DNA from: Cytophagales bacterium
GTDB taxonomy: Bacteria > Bacteroidota > Bacteroidia > Cytophagales > Microscillaceae
NCBI GenBank assembly: GCA_013297825.1
Contig: JAAFIN010000010.1
Coordinates: 1-33,579, forward strand
Reading direction: 5' to 3'
DNA length: 33,579 bases
Shown here: piece by piece, positions 15,531-23,682 of the stretch
Numbering within the stretch: the first letter of the stretch is position 1
Layout: each line of letters begins with the position of its first letter
Translations under genes and position numbers: made by a program
The notes under the pieces: generated by a model
The model's input: the letters and a program-made list of their open reading frames with translations, nothing else
The model's database searches: none
What the model was told of the DNA's origin: nothing

Positions 15531-15590
15531 AATTTTAAACCTTAAACTTTGAGCTTTTTGAACCTTAAACTTTGAACTTTTGAACCTTTG
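15531..15590. repeat. AACCTTAAACTTTGAA words before the pump gene
   Basis: This is the inverted form of the TTCAAGGTTTAAA family, with AAACCTTAAACTTTGAGC, GAACCTTAAACTTTGAAC and TTTTGAACC just before the pump start codon at 15593. Confidence 0.8.
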
Positions 15591-15592
15591 AA

Positions 15593-18500
15593 ATGAATAA
15601 ATTAATAAAAAACATCATTATATTTTCCCTCAAAAATAGGTTTATGGTATTCTTAATGACCTTTGTACTCGTATGTGCAGGAGTTTATAGTTACCTAAAA
15701 ACACCATTAGAGGCTTTTCCTGATGTAACCAATACCCAAATAATTGTTATTACACAATGGGGCGGAAGAAGTGCAGAAGAAGTAGAAAGATTTGTAACAA
15801 TTCCTGTAGAAGTAGCAATGAATGCAGTCCAACGCAAAACCAGCGTAAGGTCTGTATCAATGTTTGGGCTTTCAGTTATCAAAATCATATTTGATGATGG
15901 TGTAGAAGATTTCTTTGCACGCCAACAAGTCAATAATTTATTAAAAAATGTAAATCTACCTAATGGTGCTGACCCTGAAATTCAACCGCCTTATGGGCCT
16001 ACAGGCGAGATATTTCGTTATACACTTACAGGCAATAAACGTAATGTAGAAGATTTGCTTGCCATACAAGAATTTACCATTGACCGCAATATGCGTGCTG
16101 TTGCAGGTGTGGCTGATATTGTGTCATTTGGAGGTGCAAGAAAAGTATATGAAGTATCTGTAAATCCTTTGTTGCTTTCCAAATATGATATTACACCTTT
16201 AGAGGTGTATCAGGCAATAGAAAAAAGCAATATCAATGTAGGCGGTGATGTGATAGAACGCAATGGACAGGCGTATGTGGTACGTGGCATTGGACTTTTG
16301 GCAAGTATCAAAGACATAGAAAATATTATCATTGATGATGTAGGCGACCTTGCAATAAGGGTTAGAGATGTTGCAACCGTCCAACAAAGCACATTACCAC
16401 GTGTGGGAAAAGTAGGTTTGAATGAAAAAGATGATGTCATAGAAGGCATTATCGTAATGCGTAAAGGTGAAAATCCTGCTGATGTACTCAAACGTGTAAA
16501 AGCTAAAATCAATGACCTTAACGAAAAAATATTACCTTCTGACGTAAAAATGATAACTTTTTATGACAGAGATGTTTTGATGGAATTTTGTCAAGAAACC
16601 GTTTTACACAACCTTACAGAAGGAATTATATTTGTTACAGTGATTGTGTTGTTGTTTATGGCAGATTGGCGAACTACGTTTATCGTTTCTATTATTATTC
16701 CATTGGCGTTATTATTTGCGTTTATGTGTTTAAGATTGATGGGAATGTCTGCTAATTTGTTATCAATGGGAGCAATAGATTTTGGGATAATAATTGACGG
16801 TGCGGTGGTAATGGTAGAAGGTTTATTTGTGGTGTTGGCACACAGGGCTCACGATATTGGAATGTTGCCTTATAATCGCCTCACAAAATTAGGACTTATC
16901 AAAAAGACAAGTATTGAGATGGGAAAAGCGGTATTTTTTGCCAAACTTATTATTATTACAAGTCTTATTCCAATATTTTCTTTTGAAAAAGTAGAAGGAA
17001 AAATGTTTTCACCTTTGGCTTATACATTAAGTTTTGCGTTGTTGGGTGCCTTGCTTTATACGCTTACACTTGTGCCTGTTTTGGTAAGTTATTTATTAAA
17101 GAAAAACGTAAAAGAAGTTAATAATCCGATTGTTAATTTCTTTGATAAAATCGTAAGCAATGGATTTTATTACACCTCACGCAATCCAAAAGTCAGCATT
17201 ACTGCAAGTTTTGCATTTATGGCAGTAAGTTTATATTCGTTTGTATTTTTGGGAAGTGAATTTTTGCCAACTTTAAATGAAGGTGCTTTGTGGGTAACTG
17301 CGGAAATGCCAATGAGTATGTCCTTGCCTGAAACCGCTAAGATTGTAGAAAAATTTAGGAAAGAACTCAACACTTTTGAAGAAGTAAATGGCGTACTTTC
17401 GCAGATAGGGCGTTCAAATGACGGAACAGACCCAAATGGTTTTTATTTTTCTCAATTACAAGTCAATTTAAAACCCAAAAAACTTTGGAAAAGAGATATT
17501 TCTTATGACCAACTTATAGAAGAAATGGATAAAAAACTACGTCAATACTCTGGAATTGTATTTAATTATTCCCAGCCAATCATTGACAACGTTGCTGAAG
17601 CAGTGGCAGGTTTTAAAGCATCTTTTGGGATAAAAATTGTAGGAAATGATTTAAAAACCATTGACAAAATGGCAGATAGCGTTACTACAATTATGCAAAG
17701 CGTAAGAGGCGTAAAGGATTTGGGTATTTTGAGAAATATTGGACAACCAGAACTTTCTATCAAACTTGACCAAGAAAAAATGGCTCGTTATGGTGTAACC
17801 ATTGCAGACGCTGAAGCAGTGATTGAAATGGCAATCGGTGGAAAAACACCTACATTTTTTTACGAACAAGAAAAGAAATTTGATGTGCGTGTGCGTTATT
17901 TGCCTGAATATCGCAGAACAGAAGCAGACATTGACAACCTAAAAGTCCCAACCATCAAAAAAAACAAAGTTCCTTTGAAAGAAATTGCAGAAATTACCAA
18001 AAATACAGGTGGGGCTTTCGTGTATAGAGATAACAATGCTCGTTTTATTGGGATAAAATTTTCTATTCGTGAGCGTGATATGGGAACAACCATTGCAGAG
18101 GCACAACAAAAAGTAAATAAATCCATCAAATTACCAAAAGGTTATAAAATAGAATGGGTAGGTGAATTTGAAAATCAACAAAGAGCCTCTAATACACTTG
18201 TTCAAGTTGTTCCATTGTGTTTATTAGCAATATTTATGTTGTTATTTATGGCATTTGGCAATGCCAAAGATGCAGGGCTTGTGTTATTAAATGTACCTTT
18301 TGCGTTGATTGGTGGGGTTTTGGCGTTGCACATTACAGGAACATTATTTAGCATTTCTGCTGGAATTGGTTTTATTGCATTGTTTGGGGTTTGTATTCAA
18401 AATGGGGTAATTTTAATTTCAGTTTTTAAGAAAAACCTTGAATTAAAAATGCCACTTTTGGAGGCACTCAAAGATGGCGTAAAATCACGCACAAGGGCTG

Positions 18501-18703
18501 TGGTAATGACCGCTTTGATGGCTGCGATTGGACTTTTGCCCGCAGCAACCGCAACAGGCATTGGCTCTGAAACCCAAAAACCTTTGGCGATTGTGGTAAT
18601 TGGTGGAATGGTAAGTGCTACAATTCTTACGTTATTGATTTTTCCGTTGTTATTCGCTTTCTTTTATAAAAGCACCCCAAAACCCAAAGGGGGAACTGAA
18701 TAA
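15593..18703 (+). CDS. CzcA-type heavy-metal RND efflux pump
   Basis: This 1036-residue, twelve-helix proton-driven pump has the hallmarks of the heavy-metal group: PLEAFPDVTNTQIIVITQWGGRSAEEVERFVTIPVE (38-73), ARQQVNNLL, and IAVGF-like porter subdomains. In transmembrane helix 4 the sequence AIDFGIIIDGAVVMVE (394-409) carries acidic residues D396, D402 and E409. This pattern matches pumps for divalent cations (Zn, Co, Cd, Ni) rather than CusA-type Cu/Ag pumps, which have a different helix-4 motif. The metal remains inference. The last residues (STPKPKGGTE) are encoded by a degenerate copy of the CCCAAAGGGGGA repeat, so the original C-terminus may have been altered. It works with the channel and adaptor genes upstream. 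Confidence 0.95.
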   Translation: MNKLIKNIIIFSLKNRFMVFLMTFVLVCAGVYSYLKTPLEAFPDVTNTQIIVITQWGGRSAEEVERFVTIPVEVAMNAVQRKTSVRSVSMFGLSVIKIIFDDGVEDFFARQQVNNLLKNVNLPNGADPEIQPPYGPTGEIFRYTLTGNKRNVEDLLAIQEFTIDRNMRAVAGVADIVSFGGARKVYEVSVNPLLLSKYDITPLEVYQAIEKSNINVGGDVIERNGQAYVVRGIGLLASIKDIENIIIDDVGDLAIRVRDVATVQQSTLPRVGKVGLNEKDDVIEGIIVMRKGENPADVLKRVKAKINDLNEKILPSDVKMITFYDRDVLMEFCQETVLHNLTEGIIFVTVIVLLFMADWRTTFIVSIIIPLALLFAFMCLRLMGMSANLLSMGAIDFGIIIDGAVVMVEGLFVVLAHRAHDIGMLPYNRLTKLGLIKKTSIEMGKAVFFAKLIIITSLIPIFSFEKVEGKMFSPLAYTLSFALLGALLYTLTLVPVLVSYLLKKNVKEVNNPIVNFFDKIVSNGFYYTSRNPKVSITASFAFMAVSLYSFVFLGSEFLPTLNEGALWVTAEMPMSMSLPETAKIVEKFRKELNTFEEVNGVLSQIGRSNDGTDPNGFYFSQLQVNLKPKKLWKRDISYDQLIEEMDKKLRQYSGIVFNYSQPIIDNVAEAVAGFKASFGIKIVGNDLKTIDKMADSVTTIMQSVRGVKDLGILRNIGQPELSIKLDQEKMARYGVTIADAEAVIEMAIGGKTPTFFYEQEKKFDVRVRYLPEYRRTEADIDNLKVPTIKKNKVPLKEIAEITKNTGGAFVYRDNNARFIGIKFSIRERDMGTTIAEAQQKVNKSIKLPKGYKIEWVGEFENQQRASNTLVQVVPLCLLAIFMLLFMAFGNAKDAGLVLLNVPFALIGGVLALHITGTLFSISAGIGFIALFGVCIQNGVILISVFKKNLELKMPLLEALKDGVKSRTRAVVMTALMAAIGLLPAATATGIGSETQKPLAIVVIGGMVSATILTLLIFPLLFAFFYKSTPKPKGGTE

Positions 18704-18822
18704 CATTTTTTATTTTGTTTCTTTTTTGTTTTATATTCATTCATAGTTATTTTATGTTTAATTATTTATTTGCTTTTATTCCCTCTTTAAACTTACGCCC
18801 CCTTCGGGGGTTGGGGGGCTTT
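18672..18822. repeat. REP-like inverted pair overlapping two reading frames
   Basis: A degenerate direct copy (about 18672-18696) forms the last codons of the pump gene. An inverted copy, GCCCCCTTCGGGGGTTGGGGGGC (18797-18819), lies within the next ORF. Orientation resembles the pair at 13810-13919; spacing is about 100 bp against about 60 bp there. Confidence 0.75.
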
Positions 18823-19527
18823 GTTAAGGGGCTTCTTCTTTTGAGTATAATTTTTTTCAATAAAACATTTGCACAAAAATACGAATTGCCCACAAAACCT
18901 GTGTTAGACACCGCCCAAATACCAAATATTTTGGACAAAAAACAATATTTTGGTTTTGAATATAATAATTCTTGGACATCATTAAGTTTTGGCAATCAAG
19001 TTGAGCCTTATTTTTTTAAGCCAAGCTTGGGCGGACACTTTGTTTATAATCGTTTTTTTACCAAAAACTTAGGTTTTGGCATAGGATTAGGTTTTCAGCA
19101 AAGAGGTGCAGGCATTTTTTATCCTGACGAAACAGGGGATTCTACCACACGCTTTCGTTTGAGATTTAATCATTGGGAAATGCCTTTAAATCTTATTTGG
19201 CGAAGTAAATTTATTGGCAAAGGACAAGGCATAAAATGGTCAGGGAGTATTGGGTTAATTCCTTCTTATAATTTTTGGACAACACGAATTTATTTGGATT
19301 TGACAGGTTCAGGAAATCATATCAGAGATAACCAAAGCAATAATTTTAGACGATTTGATGCACTTATAAGTGGTAGTTTTGGGGTGGATATTGCAATGGC
19401 AAGTTATTCAGTTTTGCGTGTGCAGGCGTATGGAAATGCAGGGCTTTTGAATGTATATCGCAATGATTTAGCAAATTTTTCAGGGCATAATACCTTGTTT
19501 GGAATAAAAGTAGGTTTTTTGTTTTAG
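18715..19527 (+). CDS. Hypothetical outer-membrane beta-barrel protein
   Basis: The open frame has 270 codons. From QKYELPTKPVLD onward it looks like a small Bacteroidota barrel: YFGFEYNNSWTSLSFG, PSLGGHFVYNRFFTKNLGFGIGLGFQQRG, FNHWEMPLNLIWRSKF, WSGSIGLIPSYNFW, and a final aromatic strand FGIKVGFLF. The N-terminal RPLRGLGGFVKG is the translation of the REP-like repeat, so the given start is doubtful. Alternatives are ATG 18751 or a TTG at 18841 (LSIIFFNKTFAQ, which would give a short signal with cleavage after AQ). The gene is 11 bp behind the pump and probably co-transcribed. It has no recognised function and may be an accessory envelope protein of the efflux cluster (inference). Confidence 0.75.
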   Translation: MFLFCFIFIHSYFMFNYLFAFIPSLNLRPLRGLGGFVKGLLLLSIIFFNKTFAQKYELPTKPVLDTAQIPNILDKKQYFGFEYNNSWTSLSFGNQVEPYFFKPSLGGHFVYNRFFTKNLGFGIGLGFQQRGAGIFYPDETGDSTTRFRLRFNHWEMPLNLIWRSKFIGKGQGIKWSGSIGLIPSYNFWTTRIYLDLTGSGNHIRDNQSNNFRRFDALISGSFGVDIAMASYSVLRVQAYGNAGLLNVYRNDLANFSGHNTLFGIKVGFLF

Positions 19528-19570
19528 AATTTTTATTTTATAAAAAATCTTTTTTCAGAATTTTTTGTTT

Positions 19571-19578
19571 TAGTTTTG
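19571..19578 (+). promoter_or_regulatory. Possible -7 box for the small membrane protein
   Basis: TAGTTTTG fits TAnnTTTG and lies 57 bp before the start at 19636. The upstream box is poor. Confidence 0.3.
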
Positions 19579-19635
19579 AGAAATATCAATAAAATAGGGT
19601 TTTATACCCTGTTCAACAAAAAATAAAAAAATTTT

Positions 19636-19878
19636 ATGATAACAGTGCTTATAAGTATAGGTGTGATGATGCTTTTTGCGACATTGTTAAGTTTGGGCTT
19701 GCTTATCAAAGGTCAAGAACTCAAAGGAACCTGTGCATCTCGCAATGTATTACTCAATGGCGAGGGTGCAGTATGTGGATTGTGTGGCAAAATACCTGAT
19801 GGAAATTGTGATAACAACAATAAAACCAATCAAAATTCGGGAAATATGCCAGAAATTACGCCAAAAATTAAAAAATAA
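19636..19878 (+). CDS. Small Cys-rich membrane-anchored protein
   Basis: The 80-residue protein has one N-terminal membrane helix (ITVLISIGVMMLFATLLSLGLLIKG). It then has ELKGTCASRNVLLNGEGAVCGLCGKIPDGNC, with four Cys (C33, C47, C50, C58) in a KGTCAS...CxxC...C arrangement, and a polar Asn/Lys tail. Similar short proteins, annotated only as membrane or secreted proteins, occur in Bacteroidota. The KGTCAS and Cys spacing is faintly like NqrM (DUF539), which delivers iron to Na+-NQR, but there are no nqr genes here and I do not assign that role. The Cys set suggests metal or redox function. It lies downstream of the efflux cluster but is separated from it by 108 bp. Confidence 0.75.
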   Translation: MITVLISIGVMMLFATLLSLGLLIKGQELKGTCASRNVLLNGEGAVCGLCGKIPDGNCDNNNKTNQNSGNMPEITPKIKK

Positions 19879-19883
19879 TTTTT

Positions 19884-20039
19884 TACCAATAACACCCTTT
19901 TTCTACATTTTTAGCAAAAAGTGGTGTTTCTTCCTCACTTGGTTTTGCCCAATGTTCGTTAAATAAATTTTGAAAAAAAGGTTTTTCTTCCCATCTTTTG
20001 CCTTTTATACCAAATAATATTTGTAAAGCACCGCCCAAA
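19884..20039 (-). pseudogene. Duplicated 3' end of the GT-D-like gene
   Basis: These 156 bp match 20261-20416 with five substitutions, all transitions, and no gaps. On the minus strand they encode the same C-terminal ~50 residues (GGALQILFGIKGKRW ... NVEKGCYW-stop) with Tyr to His and Val to Ala changes. There is no start or upstream part of the gene, so it is a fragment. The match begins at the stop codon of the intact gene. Confidence 0.85.
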
Positions 20040-20053
20040 AGAAATTTTAGAAT

Positions 20054-20215
20054 ATGAAGACTGAAATTAAAAAAACATTACAGGAAAAAGATTTTGACAC
20101 AGTCAAAACTTTTAGAACCATCAAAGAAGACATATCTTTGAAAATGGCGGATATGAACTTTGAACAAATTAAGGAATATTTGAAAACAAATAGTGCGAAA
20201 CTCTACGCCAAATAA
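20054..20215 (+). CDS. Small hypothetical protein between the duplicated gene ends
   Basis: An ATG at 20054 opens a 53-residue frame that starts MKTEIKKTLQEKDFDTVK and ends EQIKEYLKTNSAKLYAK. It is helical and charged. The same frame continues after the TAA at 20213 with AQPIFEQQIKEIFKSYQ to a second stop at 20267-20269, so the first stop may be a premature one in a ~70-residue gene. The DFDTVKTFRTIKEDIS...MxFEQIKEYL pattern loosely recalls small antitoxin-like proteins, but no toxin gene is adjacent. Codons such as CTC, GCC, GCG and GTC stand out from the neighbours. Function unknown. Confidence 0.5.
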   Translation: MKTEIKKTLQEKDFDTVKTFRTIKEDISLKMADMNFEQIKEYLKTNSAKLYAK

Positions 20216-20259
20216 GCACAGCCCATATTTGAACAACAAATCAAAGAAATATTCAAATC

Positions 20260-21207
20260 CTACCAATAACACCCTTTTTCTACATTTTTAGCAAAAAGTG
20301 GTGTTTCTTCCTCACTTGGTTTTACCCAATATTCATTAAACAAATTTTGAAAAAAAGGCTTTTCTTCCCATCTTTTGCCTTTTATACCAAATAATATTTG
20401 TAAAGCACCGCCCAAATGAATTGCTTGTTTGCCCATATTTTTTATAAAATGCCCTAAGGGCAATCCATACGCACCTGCACCAATCAACGCAACATCAAAA
20501 TCACATTTTTGGATTTCATTTTGCATAAATTCCAATGCCTCAAACCACGAATTAAAAGGCGTTTTCGTGTGTGCAATGCTTTGAACAGCAGGCAAAACCT
20601 GCAAAGAAAATTCTGGTAAAATAAATTTATTTTCAAATAAATATTGTCTTTTTTCTGAATATTGCTTTTCTATGCTTTTTGCAAAAGGGTGAATTACAAG
20701 CACTTTTTTATGCTCTAAAATTCTACTCCACGCTTCATTGTGATAATAAGGTTCTAAGGAATTAAGCGTAACAAAATCAGCATTTTGAGCATAATTTTCA
20801 CACAAATATTTTTCGCCTTCATTAAACCAAACCCCCAAAATATCCACATTCTCAACACATTTTAGGTATAAATTCGCAAATTTCTCTAAATTTTGGTTGT
20901 TTACAGGAAAAAAACCTGCATTATTAGGCATATTTTGTAAAGTCTGTTTTGACCATTTTTTTTGAGCCAAAAATTCGTGTAAAACTTGTTGTTCCACACT
21001 TCCCAAACGACCAACCAAACAAGGTTTATTTTTTTGCAACACTTCAAAAGTCAAGTTATTTGCCTCCTCCCCTTTCAAAATTTCCTTTAAAATATTATTT
21101 TTTAAATTAAAATAGTTCGTATAAATAATTTTTTCAAAAGATTTTTCAGATTTATAATAAAGCATTTTTTTGATATAACCTTTTAATAAAGTCAAAAAAT
21201 TTAGCAT
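20260..21207 (-). CDS. GT-D fold glycosyltransferase-like protein
   Basis: The 315-residue protein has no signal peptide. Its centre and end are recognisable: KPCLVGRLGSVEQQVL (about 61-76), WSRILEHKKVLVIHPFAKSIEKQY (about 160-183), CDFDVALIGAGAYGLPLGHFIKNMGKQAIHLGGALQILFG (about 234-273) and KGKRWEE. This order (a G-R-x-G-S/D-x-E box, a VLVIHPF strand, and a GAGAYGLPLG...HLGGALQ end) resembles GT-D-type proteins of polysaccharide or glycoprotein biosynthesis regions. The glycosyltransferase reading is moderate, and substrates are unknown. It stands alone, not in a polysaccharide cluster. Its last ~50 codons are duplicated at 19884-20039. Confidence 0.75.
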   Translation of the reverse strand: MLNFLTLLKGYIKKMLYYKSEKSFEKIIYTNYFNLKNNILKEILKGEEANNLTFEVLQKNKPCLVGRLGSVEQQVLHEFLAQKKWSKQTLQNMPNNAGFFPVNNQNLEKFANLYLKCVENVDILGVWFNEGEKYLCENYAQNADFVTLNSLEPYYHNEAWSRILEHKKVLVIHPFAKSIEKQYSEKRQYLFENKFILPEFSLQVLPAVQSIAHTKTPFNSWFEALEFMQNEIQKCDFDVALIGAGAYGLPLGHFIKNMGKQAIHLGGALQILFGIKGKRWEEKPFFQNLFNEYWVKPSEEETPLFAKNVEKGCYW

Positions 21208-21400
21208 AAAAAAGTTTAAGGTTTAAAAGTTTAAGGTTTAAAGTTTAAGATAAAAAAAATCCTGCTCATCTTTAAATCCTAATTAAGACAGTTGGCTGTT
21301 TCATTCTTAATTCCTAATTCTTAATTCCTAATTCTTAATTCCTAATTCTTAATTCCTAATTCTTAATTCCTAATTCTTAATTCCTAATTATTCATCTGTT
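21208..21400. repeat. Composite intergenic repeats
   Basis: Three AAGTTTAAGGTTTAAA units abut the start of the GT-D-like gene. They are followed by AAATCCTAATTAAGACAG, TTGGCTGTTTCATTC, and about ten alternating TTAATTCC/TAATTCT words (about 21298-21390). No gene is seen. Confidence 0.85.
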
Positions 21401-21421
21401 TATTTTTTTAACTAAAAAATT

Positions 21422-21447
21422 AAAAATGTGTATAAATACGCATTTTT
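21422..21447. terminator. Hairpin with T-run upstream of recG
   Basis: AAAAATGTGTAT pairs with ATACGCATTTTT with one G-T wobble and a 2-nt loop, followed by a T-run. It sits five bases before the recG promoter box, where it could block incoming transcription. Confidence 0.45.
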
Positions 21448-21451
21448 TTTA

Positions 21452-21459
21452 TAATTTTG
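21452..21459 (+). promoter_or_regulatory. Putative -7 box for recG
   Basis: TAATTTTG matches TAnnTTTG. The leader to the ATG at 21563 would be about 95 nt and consists mostly of CATTTAACATT-type repeat words (21476-21556). Confidence 0.4.
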
Positions 21460-21562
21460 TAAAATAAAATGGCTGTTTCATTCATAATTCAACATTTATC
21501 ATTTAACATTGAATTTGGCTGTTTCATTCACCATTTAACATTTACCATTCAACATTATTGAA

Positions 21563-23659
21563 ATGTCTAATTTTTGGGAAACACGCATAGAATACCTAAA
21601 AGGTGTGGGTACGCAAAAAGCTGATTTATTGAACAAAGAACTCAAAATAATAGATTACAAAAGTCTTATTCAATATTTTCCGTTCAGACACGAAGACCGC
21701 ACCAAAATATATACCATCAACGAACTCACGCCTGATATGCCTTACGTACAACTCAGGGGAAAAGTAATGCAAATGGAAGTCATAGGCGAAGATGCCAAAA
21801 AACGACTTGTAGGAAATTTTGTGGATAATGAAGGCAATACAATGCAATTACTTTGGTTTCAAGGTGTGTCTTGGATAATGAAAACTTTGAAAGTAGAAAC
21901 CGAATATCTTGTATTTGGTGTGCCACAATTTTACAATGGCAGATATTCCATCGTGCATCCTGAATTGGAATTATTCACTTCCGCAGAAGAACAAACAGGT
22001 TTTCTGCAACCTATTTATAACCTCACCGAAAAACTCAAAAAAAGATTTATTACCAATAAAGTCTTAGCAACTTTTGTGCGTAATCTCATCAATATTGCGT
22101 ACAATCACATAGAAGAAAATCTACCAAATTGGATTATTCAAAAATATAGATTTGCTTCTCGCCAAAATGCCATTTATCAAATACATTTTCCACAAAGCCC
22201 AGAATGGCTCAACCACGCAAAAAGAAGATTAAAATTTGAAGAATTATTTTTTATTCAATTACGATTATTAAAACAAAATAAAGTTCAAAAAATTCAAAAT
22301 GCTGGACTTATTTGTGAAAAATTAGACCTTCTAACTGAATTTTATGCCAAATATCTCCCTTTTGAACTTACCAATGCCCAAAAACGTGTTTGTAAAGAAG
22401 TTCATCAAGATATGACATCAGGCAGACAAATGAATAGGCTAATTCAAGGTGATGTAGGAAGTGGTAAAACAATGGTAGCTTTTATTTGTATGCTAATGGT
22501 GGTGAGCAATGGCAGTCAGGCGTGTATGGTTGCCCCAACCGAGATATTAGCAGAACAACACTATGAAGGATTAAAAGTTTTTGCAGATAAATTAGGCGTT
22601 ACGATTGACCTTTTGACAGGTTCTACACGCCAACGTGATAGACGTGTAATGAATGAACGACTAATGAATGGCAATCTCAAAATTTTGATTGGCACACACG
22701 CACTTTTTGAGGATAAAGTCCAATTTGAAAATTTGGGGCTTTGTGTGATTGATGAACAGCATAGATTTGGCGTCCAACAACGTGCAAAACTTTGGCAAAA
22801 AAATCCTGTGCTTGCTCCGCATATTCTTGTAATGACCGCTACACCTATTCCTCGTACTTTGGCAATGACTTTGTACGGTGATTTGGACGTGTCTGTGATT
22901 GATGAATTGCCCGCAGGACGCAAGCCAATTATCACCGCTCACCGTTACGAAAGTGCCAGATTAAGGGTTTTTGAGTTTATGCGAGAAGAATTAAAAAAAG
23001 GCAGACAAATTTATATCGTGTATCCACTTATTGAAGAATCTGAAAAATTATCTTACAAAAATATAATGGACGGTTACGAATCCATATCTCGTGCATTTCC
23101 TGAATATTTTATTAGTATGGTACACGGACAACTTAGTAGCGTAGATAAAGATTTTGAAATGCAACGTTTTAAAAATATGGAAACGCAAATAATGGTAGCA
23201 ACTACCGTAATTGAGGTAGGCGTAAATGTGCCTAATGCCTCTGTAATGGTCATTGAAAATGCTGAAAAATTTGGACTTTCACAACTTCACCAATTACGTG
23301 GGCGTGTGGGACGTGGTGCAGAACAATCTTATTGCGTACTAATGACTGAATCCAAATTAAGTGCTGATGCACGTGTGCGTTTGGAAACAATGGAACGCAC
23401 AAATAATGGTTTTGAGATTGCAGATGTGGATTTGAGCCTCAGAGGTGCTGGTGATATCGCAGGCACACAACAAAGTGGCGTGATTGATTTGGTGATTGCT
23501 GATTTGGCAAAAGATGCGATTATTTTGCAAGAAGCACGCAAAACTGCTGATGAAATATTAGAAAAAGATACCTATTTAGAAAGCGAGGAAAATCTCCCAA
23601 TCAAAAATTATATTACCACCTATCAAAAACAAGCAAGTTTTTGGAGTAGAATTAGTTAA
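21563..23659 (+). CDS. recG: ATP-dependent DNA helicase RecG
   Basis: RecG is a monomeric superfamily 2 helicase that reverses stalled replication forks and processes branched intermediates. The 698 residues match the family length. An N-terminal wedge with an OB fold (about 60-140, YVQLRGKVMQMEVIG) precedes the helicase core: Walker A GDVGSGKT (296-303), VAPTEILAEQHY, DEQH box (397-400) in VIDEQHRFGVQQRAKL, MTATPIPRTLAMTLYGDLDVSVIDELPAGR, then ATTVIEVGVNVPNASVMVIENAEKFGLSQLHQLRGRVGRG. The closing TRG region (RLETMERTNNGFEIADVDLSLRGAGDIAGTQQSG) is present. The ATG at 21563 gives the expected N-terminus WETRIEYLKGVGTQKADLL. Confidence 0.98.
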   Translation: MSNFWETRIEYLKGVGTQKADLLNKELKIIDYKSLIQYFPFRHEDRTKIYTINELTPDMPYVQLRGKVMQMEVIGEDAKKRLVGNFVDNEGNTMQLLWFQGVSWIMKTLKVETEYLVFGVPQFYNGRYSIVHPELELFTSAEEQTGFLQPIYNLTEKLKKRFITNKVLATFVRNLINIAYNHIEENLPNWIIQKYRFASRQNAIYQIHFPQSPEWLNHAKRRLKFEELFFIQLRLLKQNKVQKIQNAGLICEKLDLLTEFYAKYLPFELTNAQKRVCKEVHQDMTSGRQMNRLIQGDVGSGKTMVAFICMLMVVSNGSQACMVAPTEILAEQHYEGLKVFADKLGVTIDLLTGSTRQRDRRVMNERLMNGNLKILIGTHALFEDKVQFENLGLCVIDEQHRFGVQQRAKLWQKNPVLAPHILVMTATPIPRTLAMTLYGDLDVSVIDELPAGRKPIITAHRYESARLRVFEFMREELKKGRQIYIVYPLIEESEKLSYKNIMDGYESISRAFPEYFISMVHGQLSSVDKDFEMQRFKNMETQIMVATTVIEVGVNVPNASVMVIENAEKFGLSQLHQLRGRVGRGAEQSYCVLMTESKLSADARVRLETMERTNNGFEIADVDLSLRGAGDIAGTQQSGVIDLVIADLAKDAIILQEARKTADEILEKDTYLESEENLPIKNYITTYQKQASFWSRIS

Positions 23660-23682
23660 AAATTTGGTAAGTTTGTTTTTTT

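Noticed and set aside
15200-15545. Long overlapping ORFs on both strands through the minisatellite (NANITDF, VSVKIGD and LTLTSPI heptapeptides)
   Set aside because: A 21-bp unit without stops leaves several frames open automatically. The plus-strand ORF needs a TTG start, and no frame has non-repeat coding sequence attached.
19636-19878. Assignment of the small Cys-rich protein as NqrM
   Set aside because: Only a short KGTC/Cys resemblance is visible, the Cys spacing is not clearly that of NqrM, and no nqr genes are nearby.
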